NCBI RefSeq assembly: GCF_027924665.1 | Contig: NZ_AP027043.1 | Span: 1,488,001 to 1,552,000 of the forward strand | From: Flavobacterium sp. GSB-24 | GTDB taxonomy: Bacteria > Bacteroidota > Bacteroidia > Flavobacteriales > Flavobacteriaceae | Direction: 5' to 3' | Length of the DNA stretch: 64,000 nt | Shown: piece after piece, positions 53,069 to 61,919 of the stretch | Numbering within the stretch: the first letter of the stretch is position 1 | Layout: each line of letters begins with the position of its first letter | Notes under the pieces: generated by a model | Told to the model about the DNA's origin: nothing | Seen by the model: the letters and a program-made list of their open reading frames with translations, nothing else | The model's database searches: none | Translations under genes and position numbers: made by a program

Positions 53069-53722
53069 ATGAAACAAGAAGAATTACAAGCGATAGCCTC
53101 TCAACTAAAAAATCCATCGGGAGAAAAAGGAATCGAAATGGCAAATATGATGAACGAAACAAACATCAATATGACGCGCCATTCGATTCAAAATTTAAAT
53201 ATATCCAAAGAAAATAAAATTCTGGAATTAGGCCACGGAAACGCTGGTCATGTTGAATTTTTGTTTGAACAGGCGGAAAAACTAAAATATTATGGATTAG
53301 AAATGTCCGAGCTGATGTTTCAGGAAGCGCGCCAGATTAACAGAAATTTTGTGTCTCAAAAACAAGCTTTCTTTTCACTTTATGACGGAAATATAATTCC
53401 GTTTGAAGAAGAATCTTTCGATAAAATATTTACGGTAAATACCATTTATTTTTGGCAGGAGCCAGAGAAATTACTTTTAGAAATTTACAGGGTTTTAAAA
53501 TCAAATGGAAATTTCTGCTTAACATTTGCAGAGGAAGATTTTATGAAGAAACTTCCGTTTACTCAATTTGAATTTGAACTTTACAGTACAGAAAAAGCGC
53601 AGAAACTAATTGAAAAATCACCTTTTAAGATTGTGTATACAGAAACACAGACAGAAAAAGTAAAAAGCAAAACAGGAGAATTGGTTGACAGAGCTTTTAC
53701 GACTATTGTTCTAGAGAAATAA
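53069..53722 (+). CDS. Class I SAM-dependent methyltransferase
   Basis: The start was set at 53069 (217 residues, MKQEELQAIASQLKNPSGEK), because upstream codons run into the inverted repeat. Motif I appears as ILELGHGNAGHVEFLF, the acidic strand as YYGLEMSELM, then DGNIIPFEEESFDKIFTVNTIYFW and LLLEIYRVLKSNGNFCLTFA, the standard methyltransferase_11 order. Substrate unknown. It follows metF on the same strand but is separated by a repeat, so a metabolic link is uncertain. Confidence 0.88.
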   Translation: MKQEELQAIASQLKNPSGEKGIEMANMMNETNINMTRHSIQNLNISKENKILELGHGNAGHVEFLFEQAEKLKYYGLEMSELMFQEARQINRNFVSQKQAFFSLYDGNIIPFEEESFDKIFTVNTIYFWQEPEKLLLEIYRVLKSNGNFCLTFAEEDFMKKLPFTQFEFELYSTEKAQKLIEKSPFKIVYTETQTEKVKSKTGELVDRAFTTIVLEK

Positions 53723-53727
53723 TTTCT

Positions 53728-53788
53728 TGCCAGATTAATAAAGATTTACAGAGATTAAAAAATCATTTTAATCCTACTAATCTGTGGC
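53728..53788. repeat. AATCTGTGGC-family inverted repeat
   Basis: TTGCCAGATTA at the left and TAATCTGTGGCAA at the right with internal AATCATTTTAATC; followed by an A-run. Same family as 25341-25399. Confidence 0.6.
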
Positions 53789-53875
53789 AAAAAAAATGAC
53801 TAATCAATTTTCGCAATCTTTTTTTAAGTACTTTCATTCTTTATTAATCATTCTGAATTATAATCGTTTAAAATT

Positions 53876-55099
53876 ATGGAAGTTAAGAGAATCAATTTTT
53901 TACAGAGTTACAGCAGTATTTTAATGCTTCTTGGAGGTATTATAATAGGAAGTATTTTTGGATTGGTTTTCGGAGAAAAAGTTTTGATCATAAAACCGAT
54001 TGGGGATATATTTCTGAACTTACTTTTCACGGCCATTATCCCGCTTATCTTTTTTACAATTGGTTCGTCGATTGCTAATTTGGAGAGAACAGAAAAGCTC
54101 GGAAAACTTTTCTTTATTATGGTTTTGGTCTTTCTGGCGACAATTCTTATTTCGGCAATTGTAATGATTTGCGCCGTTTATCTTTTTCCCATTCATGAGG
54201 ATATCGCTATTGCCAAAGTTCCGTTTGAGGAAATTCAATCAGGATCTGCAGGAGATCAAATTGCAAAACTGCTTACGGCAAATGATTTCTTCGAATTATT
54301 GTCGCGAAAAAGTATGCTGGCATTGATTATTTTTTCTTTTCTAATTGGTTTTGCAACATTGCAGTCCGGCGAAAAAGGAAATGCTTTCAAGAGCTTTCTC
54401 GATTCTGGAAACGAGGTGATGAAACAACTTTTAAACATCATCATGAAATTGGCGCCAATTGGTTTGGGAGCTTATTTTGCCTATCAGGTTGGTGTTTTCG
54501 GGCCGCAATTGTTGGGAGTTTATGCAAAACCTATGGCAGTTTATTATGCGGCCTGTGTCTTTTACTTTTTTGTGTTTTTTAGTTTATACGCACTTGTGTC
54601 AGGCGGAAAAAGAGCTTTTAAAGTTTTTTGGAGTAATAACATAACGCCATCTTTAACCGCAGTAGGAACTTGCAGCAGTATTGCCACAATTCCTGCCAAT
54701 CTTGAAGCAGCAGAAAAAATGAGAATTCCGGCACATGTTCGTAATTTGGTGATTCCGCTAGGAGCGCCTTTGCATAAAGACGGTTCTAGTATGTCTTCTA
54801 TTTTAAAAATCACTTTTTTGTTTGCCATGTTTGGGAAGGATTTTACAGATCCGATGACGATTCTTTTAGCACTTGGAATTACTGTAATTGTTTCTATTGT
54901 TGAGGGAGGAATTCCAAACGGAGGTTATATTGGCGAAATCTTAGCCATAACCGTTTATGGTTTTCCGATGGAACAAGCGCTTCCAGTTGCTATGATTTTA
55001 GGAACTTTGGTTGACCCGATTGCTACTTTGTTAAATGCAAATGGTGATGTAATTTGTTCGATGATGGTTTCGAGATTCTCTGAAAAAACGAAATGGTAA
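53876..55099 (+). CDS. Dicarboxylate/amino acid:cation symporter (SDF/DAACS family)
   Basis: This 407-residue inner-membrane protein has about eight hydrophobic spans and the family's re-entrant and substrate regions: IKPIGDIFLNLLFTAIIPLIFF, TPSLTAVGTCSSIATIPANLEAA (serine-rich loop region, cited in part), LVIPLGAPLHKDGSSMSSIL and IVEGGIPNGGYIGEI followed by LVDPIATLLNANGDV with the Asp of the binding site. It should import glutamate, aspartate or C4-dicarboxylates with Na+ or H+. The downstream PLP decarboxylase might share its substrate, an inference from position. Confidence 0.92.
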   Translation: MEVKRINFLQSYSSILMLLGGIIIGSIFGLVFGEKVLIIKPIGDIFLNLLFTAIIPLIFFTIGSSIANLERTEKLGKLFFIMVLVFLATILISAIVMICAVYLFPIHEDIAIAKVPFEEIQSGSAGDQIAKLLTANDFFELLSRKSMLALIIFSFLIGFATLQSGEKGNAFKSFLDSGNEVMKQLLNIIMKLAPIGLGAYFAYQVGVFGPQLLGVYAKPMAVYYAACVFYFFVFFSLYALVSGGKRAFKVFWSNNITPSLTAVGTCSSIATIPANLEAAEKMRIPAHVRNLVIPLGAPLHKDGSSMSSILKITFLFAMFGKDFTDPMTILLALGITVIVSIVEGGIPNGGYIGEILAITVYGFPMEQALPVAMILGTLVDPIATLLNANGDVICSMMVSRFSEKTKW

Positions 55100-55203
55100 C
55101 GTTATTATAAGTTCCACATTTTTACCGTAAATATATTATTTCAACTAAAGGCTTAGGCTTCGCTCAGCCTGTCAATTAGTTTGAGATCAAAAATTATATA
55201 AAT

Positions 55204-56607
55204 ATGAATTCAATACTACAACACGATCTAAATGATTTTGAAAATATCTTAGAAAAAGCCAAACAACAAGGCGTTGATTTCTTGAATAATTTGGAGAATA
55301 TTCCAACTTCAAATAAAAACAGAATCGATCCCAAACGAGACTTAAACGAATTAGGTTTAGGTTCTTCAGAAGCTTTAAAAGAGTTTAATGAAAGATTAGC
55401 ACCTTTATTGGTTTCGTCTCCAGGGCCTCGTTATTGGGGATTTGTAACCGGCGGATCCACACCTGCTTCTATTGTTGGTGATTGGCTGGCATCGGTTTAC
55501 GATCAAAATACACAATCGATAACATCTCAAGGCGGAAATTCGGCATTGATAGAATTTGAAACTATTAATTTGCTGCTTCAATTATTAGAACTTCCAGATT
55601 CTTTTTTAGGAGGATTTGTAACCGGCGCAACCATGTCAAACTTTACTTGTTTAGGTGTTGCCAGACAATGGTTTGGAAAACAGTTTGGAAAGGATTTTGC
55701 TAAAAACGGAATTTCAGAACCCATTAATATTTTAACTGCAACTCCTCATTCTTCTTCTATAAAATCATTATCGATGTTGGGAATTGGAAGTCAAAATTAC
55801 ACAGTTGTGAAAACAATTGAAGGGAATCGTGAGGCAATAGACATTATCAATTTAGAAGAAAAAATAAAAGAATTAAACGGAAAACCTTTTATTCTAATTT
55901 CAAGTGCTGCAACGGTAAACACCGCTGATTTTGATGATTTTGAAGCTATTTCAGATCTAAAGAAAAAATACAATTTTTGGTGGCATATTGATGCTGCATT
56001 TGGGGGTTTTGCTGCAGTTTCAGATAAATACAAACATCTGGTTGAAGGCTGGGAAGGAGCAGACAGTATTACAATTGATTGTCATAAATGGCTGAATGTG
56101 CCTTATGAAAGCGCTTTTTATTTAGTAAAAAAAGAACACTTAAACCTGCAGATTGAAACATTTCAGAACTCAAATGCTCCTTATTTAGGTAATGCTTTGG
56201 AGAACTTTAATTATTTAAATGTTCTTCCAGAAAATTCACGTCGTTTAAGAGCTTTGCCAGTCTGGTTTTCATTGGTTGCTTATGGAAAAGAAGGCTTTTG
56301 TGATATTGTTGAAAAAAGTACTTTGCTGGCACTTCATTTTGGAAATGCTATTATAGAAATTGACGATTTTGAACTTATGGCTCCAATTCGATTAAATAAT
56401 GTTTGTTTTACTTTGAAAGGAGATGAAAATCAGGATAAAGTTGGTGAGTTTTTAACAAGGCTAAATGATACAGGCACAGTTTTTATGACGCCGACAGTTT
56501 ATGAAAATAGAAATGGAATTAGAGCTTCGTTTGTAAATTGGCGAACAACTGAAAATGATATTAAAATTGTAATGAAAGAAATGGTCGAAATAGTTTCACA
56601 AATATAA
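55204..56607 (+). CDS. Pyridoxal-dependent decarboxylase (group II, glutamate/aromatic type)
   Basis: This 467-residue cytoplasmic PLP enzyme shows GSSEALKEFNERLAPLLVSSPGPRYWGFVTGG near the N-terminus (cited in parts), SQGGNSALIEFETINLLLQLL, the Asp of WWHIDAAFGGFA and the PLP Lys in TIDCHKWLNVPYES (about residue 295). These fit group II amino acid decarboxylases (DDC, GAD, HDC relatives). The substrate cannot be named from motifs. It follows an amino acid/dicarboxylate symporter by 104 nt. Confidence 0.88.
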   Translation: MNSILQHDLNDFENILEKAKQQGVDFLNNLENIPTSNKNRIDPKRDLNELGLGSSEALKEFNERLAPLLVSSPGPRYWGFVTGGSTPASIVGDWLASVYDQNTQSITSQGGNSALIEFETINLLLQLLELPDSFLGGFVTGATMSNFTCLGVARQWFGKQFGKDFAKNGISEPINILTATPHSSSIKSLSMLGIGSQNYTVVKTIEGNREAIDIINLEEKIKELNGKPFILISSAATVNTADFDDFEAISDLKKKYNFWWHIDAAFGGFAAVSDKYKHLVEGWEGADSITIDCHKWLNVPYESAFYLVKKEHLNLQIETFQNSNAPYLGNALENFNYLNVLPENSRRLRALPVWFSLVAYGKEGFCDIVEKSTLLALHFGNAIIEIDDFELMAPIRLNNVCFTLKGDENQDKVGEFLTRLNDTGTVFMTPTVYENRNGIRASFVNWRTTENDIKIVMKEMVEIVSQI

Positions 56608-56715
56608 CCGTCAATATAAATGCAGAAGAGCCTGTTTTAAGGAAATGGGTTATTACCTAAAATTAATTTGAGTTTTAAAATGTAATATGTTGATTTTAAG
56701 ATTTAAGTAAATTAA

Positions 56716-56751
56716 AAAAGCGGATAGTTTTTATTAAACTATCCGCTTTTC
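56716..56751. terminator. Bidirectional terminator between decarboxylase and gldA
   Basis: The 15-bp stem AAAAGCGGATAGTTT/AAACTATCCGCTTTT has A- and T-runs at its ends. Confidence 0.88.
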
Positions 56752-56763
56752 TCCGAAAAACTG

Positions 56764-56779
56764 TCCCGATAGCTATCGG
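56764..56779. repeat. CCCGATAGCTATCGGG palindrome
   Basis: A perfect 16-bp palindrome, just after the gldA stop on the minus strand. It is related in design to the CCCGAAATTTCGGG unit at 46362. Confidence 0.6.
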
Positions 56780-56794
56780 GGAGAGACTGAAAAC

Positions 56795-57691
56795 TTACTT
56801 CGTAATCTCTCTAAAAACAGCTTCTAGGTTTTTATTTTTTTGATTCAATTGTAGAGTTTTTAAACCATTTTCGTTGGCGAAATCAAAAATAGCGGGACGC
56901 ATATCTTTATCAGTAACAAAAGTCAGTTCCCATGTCATGTCATGGGTATTAACGTAAGAACTTATGTTAGGCAGTTTAGCTAAAAGCTGTTCTTCTACTT
57001 TATAATCAAACTCTACTTCAATTACTTGCTCTTTATTTGCAGTAACTAAATGGTCTAATTTATTATCTGCCACAATTTGCCCTTTGTCAATAATTATGAC
57101 ACGATCGCAAATCGCTTCTACTTCCTGCATAATGTGTGTCGATAAAAAAACAGTTTTATTTTTTCCTGCATTTTTGATGACATTACGAATTTCCATTAAC
57201 TGGTTAGGATCCAGTCCAGTAGTTGGTTCATCTAAAATTAAAACATCTGGATTATGGAGTAAAGCATTTGCAAGTCCAACACGCTGGCGGTATCCTTTAG
57301 AGAGCTGACCAATTTTTTTATGGCTTTCTGGTGTCAGTCCTGTCAGTTCGATTACTTCTTCAATTCTAGATTTTGGCACGTTATAGACATCGGCATTAAA
57401 AGCCAAATACTCACGAACATACAAATCCAAATATAACGGATTATGCTCTGGAAGATACCCAATAGAACGCTGCACTGCTTTAGTGTCTGACATGACATCA
57501 TGACCATTTACAAGGGCTGAGCCACTATCGGCAAGTAAATACGTGGTCAAAATTTTCATTAAAGTAGATTTTCCAGCTCCGTTGGGTCCAAGAAATCCTA
57601 CGATTTCTCCCTTCTCAATTTTAAAAGAAATTCCATTTAAAGCTTTTTGCTCTCCGTAACTTTTTGATATGCTGTTTACTTCTATCGACAT
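56795..57691 (-). CDS. gldA: Gliding-motility ABC transporter ATP-binding protein GldA
   Basis: The start was set at MSIEVNSISKSYGEQKALNG (298 residues), seven codons inside the longest frame. ABC motifs: Walker A GPNGAGKST, Q-loop YLPEHNPLY, signature LSKGYRQRVGLA, Walker B VLILDEPTTGLDP, and switch His in FLSTHIMQ. Length and sequence around these motifs match GldA of Flavobacterium johnsoniae, the ATPase partner of GldF and GldG. The membrane partners are not next to it. TACTTTTG at 57717-57710 on the minus strand is a likely -7 element. Confidence 0.88.
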   Translation of the reverse strand: MSIEVNSISKSYGEQKALNGISFKIEKGEIVGFLGPNGAGKSTLMKILTTYLLADSGSALVNGHDVMSDTKAVQRSIGYLPEHNPLYLDLYVREYLAFNADVYNVPKSRIEEVIELTGLTPESHKKIGQLSKGYRQRVGLANALLHNPDVLILDEPTTGLDPNQLMEIRNVIKNAGKNKTVFLSTHIMQEVEAICDRVIIIDKGQIVADNKLDHLVTANKEQVIEVEFDYKVEEQLLAKLPNISSYVNTHDMTWELTFVTDKDMRPAIFDFANENGLKTLQLNQKNKNLEAVFREITK

Positions 57692-57840
57692 AGACTTTTT
57701 TATTTGTTGCAAAAGTAAACAGAAATAGTTTCGATTGCTACATTTTATCTTTTAAAGTAAATATAAAAAAATCGAACAGCCCTTTATTCACGGCATCGTT
57801 ATTGTTAAGGGAATGCTAAAATAAATTTAAACCCAAAAAC

Positions 57841-58422
57841 ATGAAAAAAATTCTAGTGATGGCTGCGTTGGCTATCTGTAGTTTTGCAAATGCGCAAAAA
57901 GGAACAATCTTAGTAGGTGGTAACATTGGATACACTTCTGAAAAAACTGAATTTGCAAACAGCGAAAGAACAGTAAACGAATTTAGCTTTTCTCCAAAAG
58001 TTGGTTACCAATTTCACGAAAACTGGACAGTTGGAGGTGAATTTACTGTAAGTTCTTCTAATGATGATGATGGTGTAACTGAAGAAAAAAATAACGGATT
58101 CAAATTAGGTGCATTTGTTCGTTATACAATGCCATTAAGCCAAACTTTCTCTGTTTTTGCAGATATGGGAGCAGGTTTCCAAAATGCAAAATATAAAGAA
58201 TATGGTCCAGGAAATGCTTTTGCAAAATCTAAAGCAGATGGAATGTATGTTGGTGTAACTCCAGCTCTTTTCATTAACATGCAAAAAGGTTTCGGTTTAA
58301 ACTTCAGCATTGGTGGTTTAGGATACGAGACATTAAGTTATGATAATAACGGTCCAGATGTTAACAAATTCTACTTTAACTTCGGTCAAACATTCAACAT
58401 CGGAATCTCTAAAAACTTCTAA
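57841..58422 (+). CDS. Outer-membrane beta-barrel porin-like protein
   Basis: This 193-residue protein has a signal peptide (MKKILVMAALAICSFANAQ) and then about eight amphipathic strands with aromatic borders (TILVGGNIGYTSE, FSFSPKVGYQFHENWTVGGEF, GLNFSIGGLGYETL, cited in parts), ending in the outer-membrane-type C-terminus FNIGISKNF. This is the small 8-strand OmpX/OmpW-like barrel class. No function can be assigned. Monocistronic with a strong terminator. Confidence 0.87.
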   Translation: MKKILVMAALAICSFANAQKGTILVGGNIGYTSEKTEFANSERTVNEFSFSPKVGYQFHENWTVGGEFTVSSSNDDDGVTEEKNNGFKLGAFVRYTMPLSQTFSVFADMGAGFQNAKYKEYGPGNAFAKSKADGMYVGVTPALFINMQKGFGLNFSIGGLGYETLSYDNNGPDVNKFYFNFGQTFNIGISKNF

Positions 58423-58450
58423 TCTAAGTTTTATATATTCAATTTCAGAA

Positions 58451-58481
58451 AGCATCCGCCATCGCGGATGCTTTTTTTTTG
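58451..58481 (+). terminator. Terminator of the beta-barrel gene
   Basis: The stem AGCATCCGC/GCGGATGCT (58451-58459 with 58464-58472) has a four-base loop followed by nine T. Confidence 0.92.
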
Positions 58482-58520
58482 TTTGAGATTTTTAAACTTT
58501 TGAAAATAAAAAGTTCTGGT

Positions 58521-58594
58521 TTAGCCCCGATAGAAGCGGTATCCTTTTATGGCGGGGTTCGCCATAAAAGATATAGCGGATAGCGGGACTAAAG
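58521..58594. repeat. Structured Bacteroidetes repeat element, copy 3
   Basis: Outer stem TTTAGCCCCG/CGGGACTAAA (near-perfect), then GATAGAAGCGGTAT opposite ATATAGCGGATAGC as an internal region, then an 11-bp hairpin CTTTTATGGCG/CGCCATAAAAG. It has the same order as the reverse complement of 46955-47027. Such clear nested structure with conserved flanks suggests a folded RNA or a mobile repeat. Confidence 0.7.
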
Positions 58595-58631
58595 GTGTTA
58601 TGGAAACAAAAATCTTCTGCTTCTAAAAAAC

Positions 58632-58698
58632 AATGCCAGTAAAAGTGAAGTCGAAACAAATCATAACTACAAGATTTTCGACTTCGCTTACTGGCATT
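58632..58698. terminator. Inverted repeat downstream of metE
   Basis: AATGCCAGTAAAAGTGAAG with TCGAAA at the left pairs with TTTCGACTTCGCTTACTGGCATT at the right (quoted in parts), with one 2-nt bulge and a 19-nt loop. On the minus strand it is followed by G then TTTTTTAG. It is the likely metE terminator. Confidence 0.65.
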
Positions 58699-58728
58699 GA
58701 AACAAAAATATAATCTAAATAAAAAGTA

Positions 58729-61050
58729 TTAACTCACAGGGTTTTCAACTGTTGCTCTCATTTCCTGAGCCGCCGCAACCATTTCGATTAAAGCTTTTTT
58801 GGTTTCGTCCCAATGGCGTGTTTTTAAACCACAATCGGGATTTACCCAAAGCTGATCTACAGGAATTACGGCAGAAGCTTTTTCTAGTAATTTCACCATT
58901 TCTGTACTCGAAGGCACACGCGGAGAGTGAATATCGTAAACTCCAGGTCCAATTTCGTTTGGATATTTAAAGTTGGCAAATGCGTCTAAAAGTTCCATTT
59001 GCGAACGTGAACATTCGATTGTAATAACATCGGCATCCATGTCGGCAATGTTTTGAATGATGTCGTTGAACTCGCTGTAGCACATGTGCGTGTGAATCTG
59101 CGTATCGTCGTTAACTCCAGATGCAGAAATTCTAAACGCTTTTACAGCCCAGTCTAAATAGTTTGCCCATTCTTCTTTTCTTAAAGGCAAACCTTCTCGA
59201 ATGGCTGGCTCATCAATTTGAATGATTTTAATTTCGGCTTTTTCTAAGTCTACAACTTCATCACGAATGGCCAAAGCGATTTGCGTACAAGTTTCAGAAC
59301 GTGGCTGATCGTTACGAACAAACGACCATTGCAAAATAGTTACAGGACCTGTAAGCATTCCTTTTACCCATTTTGGAGTCAAAGACTGTGCATATTTTGA
59401 CCATTTTACCGTCATTGGGTTTGGTCTTGAAACATCACCGTAAATAACTGGAGGTTTCACACAGCGGCTTCCGTAACTCTGAACCCAGCCGTTTTTGGTA
59501 AACGTAAAACCAGATAATTGTTCTCCGAAATATTCCACCATATCGTTACGCTCGAATTCGCCATGAACCAAAACATCGATTCCGGTTTCTTCCTGAAAAC
59601 GAATCGTAGCTTCGGTTTCTTTTTCGATTAAATCGTTGTATTGTTCCGTTGTTAATTCTCCTTTTTTGAATTTCGCTCTCCAGCTTCTCACTTCAGCTGT
59701 CTGCGGAAAAGATCCAATAGTTGTAGTTGGGAACAAAGGTAAATTCAAAGCTTCGATTTGGCTTTTTCTTCTGGTGGCAAAAGTGCTTTTACGTTGGTCA
59801 TCAGAAGCTGTAATTCCGGCAACACGCGCTTTAACTTCATTATTATGAATTAATTTTGAAGTTTTACGGTTTTCGTTTGCAATTACATTTCGCTCATAAT
59901 CAACAGAGTTTTTAACGTCAACTTCGTTTGAAGCGAATTGTTTTAAAAGTACAATTTCGTTGATTTTTTGCTTCGCGAAAGCCAGCCATTGTTTGATTTC
60001 TGGAGTTAAAGTTGCGTCATTAGTTTCTAAATCCAAATCGCACGGACTGTGTATTAAAGAACAAGATGGAGCAACCAGAATTCTGTTTTCGCCTAAAGCA
60101 TCAGTCGCTTTTTTGATTAATTCTAATGATTTTTTGAAATCGTTTTTCCAGATATTTCTTCCGTCAACAACTCCCAAAGAAAGATTTACGTTTGAAGCCA
60201 ATTTCCCAGATTCTAAAATATCATCTAATTGAAGCGGGCATCGAACTAAATCTAAATGAAAAGTATCAACTGGTAAAGCCAAAGCTGTTTCCAGATTCTC
60301 GCCGAAGCAGTCAAAATAATTCGCTAAAATGATTTTAATATTCGGGAAACGTTTGTTGATTTCGTTGTACACTTTTGTGAAAGTGTTTCTTTCTTTGTCC
60401 GTTAAATTCAAAGCCAAGAAAGGTTCATCAAGCTGAATATATTCAGCATTTTCTGCTTGTAATTTTTCAAATATTTCGAAATAAACAGGAAGTAAAGCGT
60501 CAATAAGATCAATTCGGCTGAAGCCTTCTTCTTTTTCTTTTCCTAAAAGCAAATATGAAATAGGTCCAATTAAAACGGGTTTTGTCGCAATTCCTAAGTC
60601 TTTAGCTTCTTTAAATTCATTGATTATTTTTTCTGAAAACAATTCAAACTTTTGGTTTTTTGTGAATTCAGGAACAATGTAATGATAGTTGGTGTCGAAC
60701 CATTTTGTCATTTCCATAGCTACAACATCTTGTCCGTCTTTTTGCGCGCCTCTTGCCATTGCAAAATACAAGTCAAGTGATGAATTTGTTTTAGCCAGTT
60801 CGTGATAACGCTGTGGAATTGCGCCAACTGTCAAAGTCAAATCTAAAACCTGATCGTAAAAAGAAAAATCGTTAGATGGAATTAAATCTACTCCGGCTTC
60901 TGACTGTAAATGCCAGTTTCTAATACGAATTTCTTTTCCCGCATCAATAAGTTCATCTGCAGAAATTTTTCCCGCCCAGTACAATTCAGATGCTTTTTTG
61001 AGTTCTCTGTTGCTGCCAATTCTTGGGTAACCTAAGTTGTTTGTTTTCAT
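58729..61050 (-). CDS. metE: Cobalamin-independent methionine synthase
   Basis: At 773 residues this methylates homocysteine from methyl-tetrahydrofolate-polyglutamate without B12. The N-terminal half begins TNNLGYPRIGSNRELKKASE. The catalytic C-terminal half shows TTTIGSFPQTAEVR, the zinc ligands in QIHTHMCYSEFNDI (His and Cys) and in NPDCGLKTR (Cys), and GPVTILQWSFVRND. The organism thus has both B12-dependent and B12-independent enzymes in this window. No cobalamin riboswitch is visible upstream; a divergent Lrp-type regulator is next door. TACATTTG at 61084-61077 (minus) is a likely -7 element. Confidence 0.97.
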   Translation of the reverse strand: MKTNNLGYPRIGSNRELKKASELYWAGKISADELIDAGKEIRIRNWHLQSEAGVDLIPSNDFSFYDQVLDLTLTVGAIPQRYHELAKTNSSLDLYFAMARGAQKDGQDVVAMEMTKWFDTNYHYIVPEFTKNQKFELFSEKIINEFKEAKDLGIATKPVLIGPISYLLLGKEKEEGFSRIDLIDALLPVYFEIFEKLQAENAEYIQLDEPFLALNLTDKERNTFTKVYNEINKRFPNIKIILANYFDCFGENLETALALPVDTFHLDLVRCPLQLDDILESGKLASNVNLSLGVVDGRNIWKNDFKKSLELIKKATDALGENRILVAPSCSLIHSPCDLDLETNDATLTPEIKQWLAFAKQKINEIVLLKQFASNEVDVKNSVDYERNVIANENRKTSKLIHNNEVKARVAGITASDDQRKSTFATRRKSQIEALNLPLFPTTTIGSFPQTAEVRSWRAKFKKGELTTEQYNDLIEKETEATIRFQEETGIDVLVHGEFERNDMVEYFGEQLSGFTFTKNGWVQSYGSRCVKPPVIYGDVSRPNPMTVKWSKYAQSLTPKWVKGMLTGPVTILQWSFVRNDQPRSETCTQIALAIRDEVVDLEKAEIKIIQIDEPAIREGLPLRKEEWANYLDWAVKAFRISASGVNDDTQIHTHMCYSEFNDIIQNIADMDADVITIECSRSQMELLDAFANFKYPNEIGPGVYDIHSPRVPSSTEMVKLLEKASAVIPVDQLWVNPDCGLKTRHWDETKKALIEMVAAAQEMRATVENPVS

Positions 61051-61208
61051 TTTTTGATTCAGTATTTTTTACTGTACAAATGTATTTCATTGGGTTTTAA
61101 TACTTAAATTTGAGCTTATTTTAAGTAAAATGTATTTTTTAATTTATATTTTGAAGATTATTTTACTGTGAAATTGTCTTTAATGAACCTTTAGCCGTAA
61201 AAAAAACT

Positions 61209-61670
61209 ATGGAAAACCTTGATAAAACCGATTTACTGATACTCAAACACCTTCAGGAAAACTCCAATATCAATACAAAAGACCTTGCGAGTAAACTATT
61301 TCTGACGGTTACTCCAGTTTACGAACGAATAAAAAGACTGGAAAGAGACGGATATATTACTAAATATGTAGCACTTTTAGACAAGAAAAAAATGAATAGA
61401 GGTATGACAGTGTTTTGTAATGTACGCTTAAAAGAACATGCCAAAAATGTGGGAAGTAATTTTGTAAAAGATATTGTAGCACTTCCAGAAATTATAGAAT
61501 GTTACAATATTGCCGGCGATTACGATTTTATGCTTAAAATTTTGGTACAAGATATGGCTAGTTATCAGGATTTTGTGATGAATAAATTATCGACAATCGA
61601 AAACATCGGGAACACGAACAGTATTTTTGTTATGGGAGAAATTAAACACAGTACGGCTTTAGAGTTTTGA
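61209..61670 (+). CDS. Lrp/AsnC family transcriptional regulator
   Basis: At 153 residues this has the N-terminal helix-turn-helix (KTDLLILKHLQENSNINTKD, then LASKLFLTVTPVYERIKRLE) and the C-terminal RAM/AsnC ligand-binding domain (VALPEIIECYNIAGDYDFML). It is divergently transcribed from metE with 158 bp between, the usual setting for a local regulator. Methionine or another amino acid as effector is plausible but not shown. Confidence 0.94.
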   Translation: MENLDKTDLLILKHLQENSNINTKDLASKLFLTVTPVYERIKRLERDGYITKYVALLDKKKMNRGMTVFCNVRLKEHAKNVGSNFVKDIVALPEIIECYNIAGDYDFMLKILVQDMASYQDFVMNKLSTIENIGNTNSIFVMGEIKHSTALEF

Positions 61671-61678
61671 TTTTTTTT

Positions 61679-61918
61679 TGCCACAGATTGTACAGATTAA
61701 AATGATTTTATAAATTCTACTTGAATTTTTTTGCCACGAATTTCACGAATTAATTTATGCACAATGATTTGTGGAAATTAGCGAAATTGGTGGCAGACAA
61801 AAACAATTAATCTTTTAAACCAATTTAATCCGTGGTTTATTTTTATCCTAAAATAAAACGTATTTTTGACGTTTAGATTCTCAATCTAAAATCTAAAATC
61901 AGCAATCTAAAATTATAA
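61679..61918. repeat. Spacer repeats between the Lrp gene and dgt
   Basis: Contains GCCACAGATTGTACAGATTAA, split in family units (GCCACAGATT, ACAGATTAAAATGATTTT), then TTGCCACGAATTTCACGAATTA with a distant inverted copy (AATTGGTGGCA), and at the end an ATCTAAAATCTAAAATC array like those before the Rrf2 gene. TATTTTTG at 61861-61868 may be the dgt -7 element. Confidence 0.5.
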
Positions 61919-61919
61919 A

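Noticed and set aside
53026..53217. Overlapping 63-codon frame at the start of the methyltransferase gene
   Set aside because: It is out of phase with the clearly conserved methyltransferase and has no similarity pattern of its own.
61051..61208. Possible cobalamin riboswitch before metE
   Set aside because: Only 158 bp lie between metE and the Lrp gene, and no B12-box-like block or long-range stem is visible.
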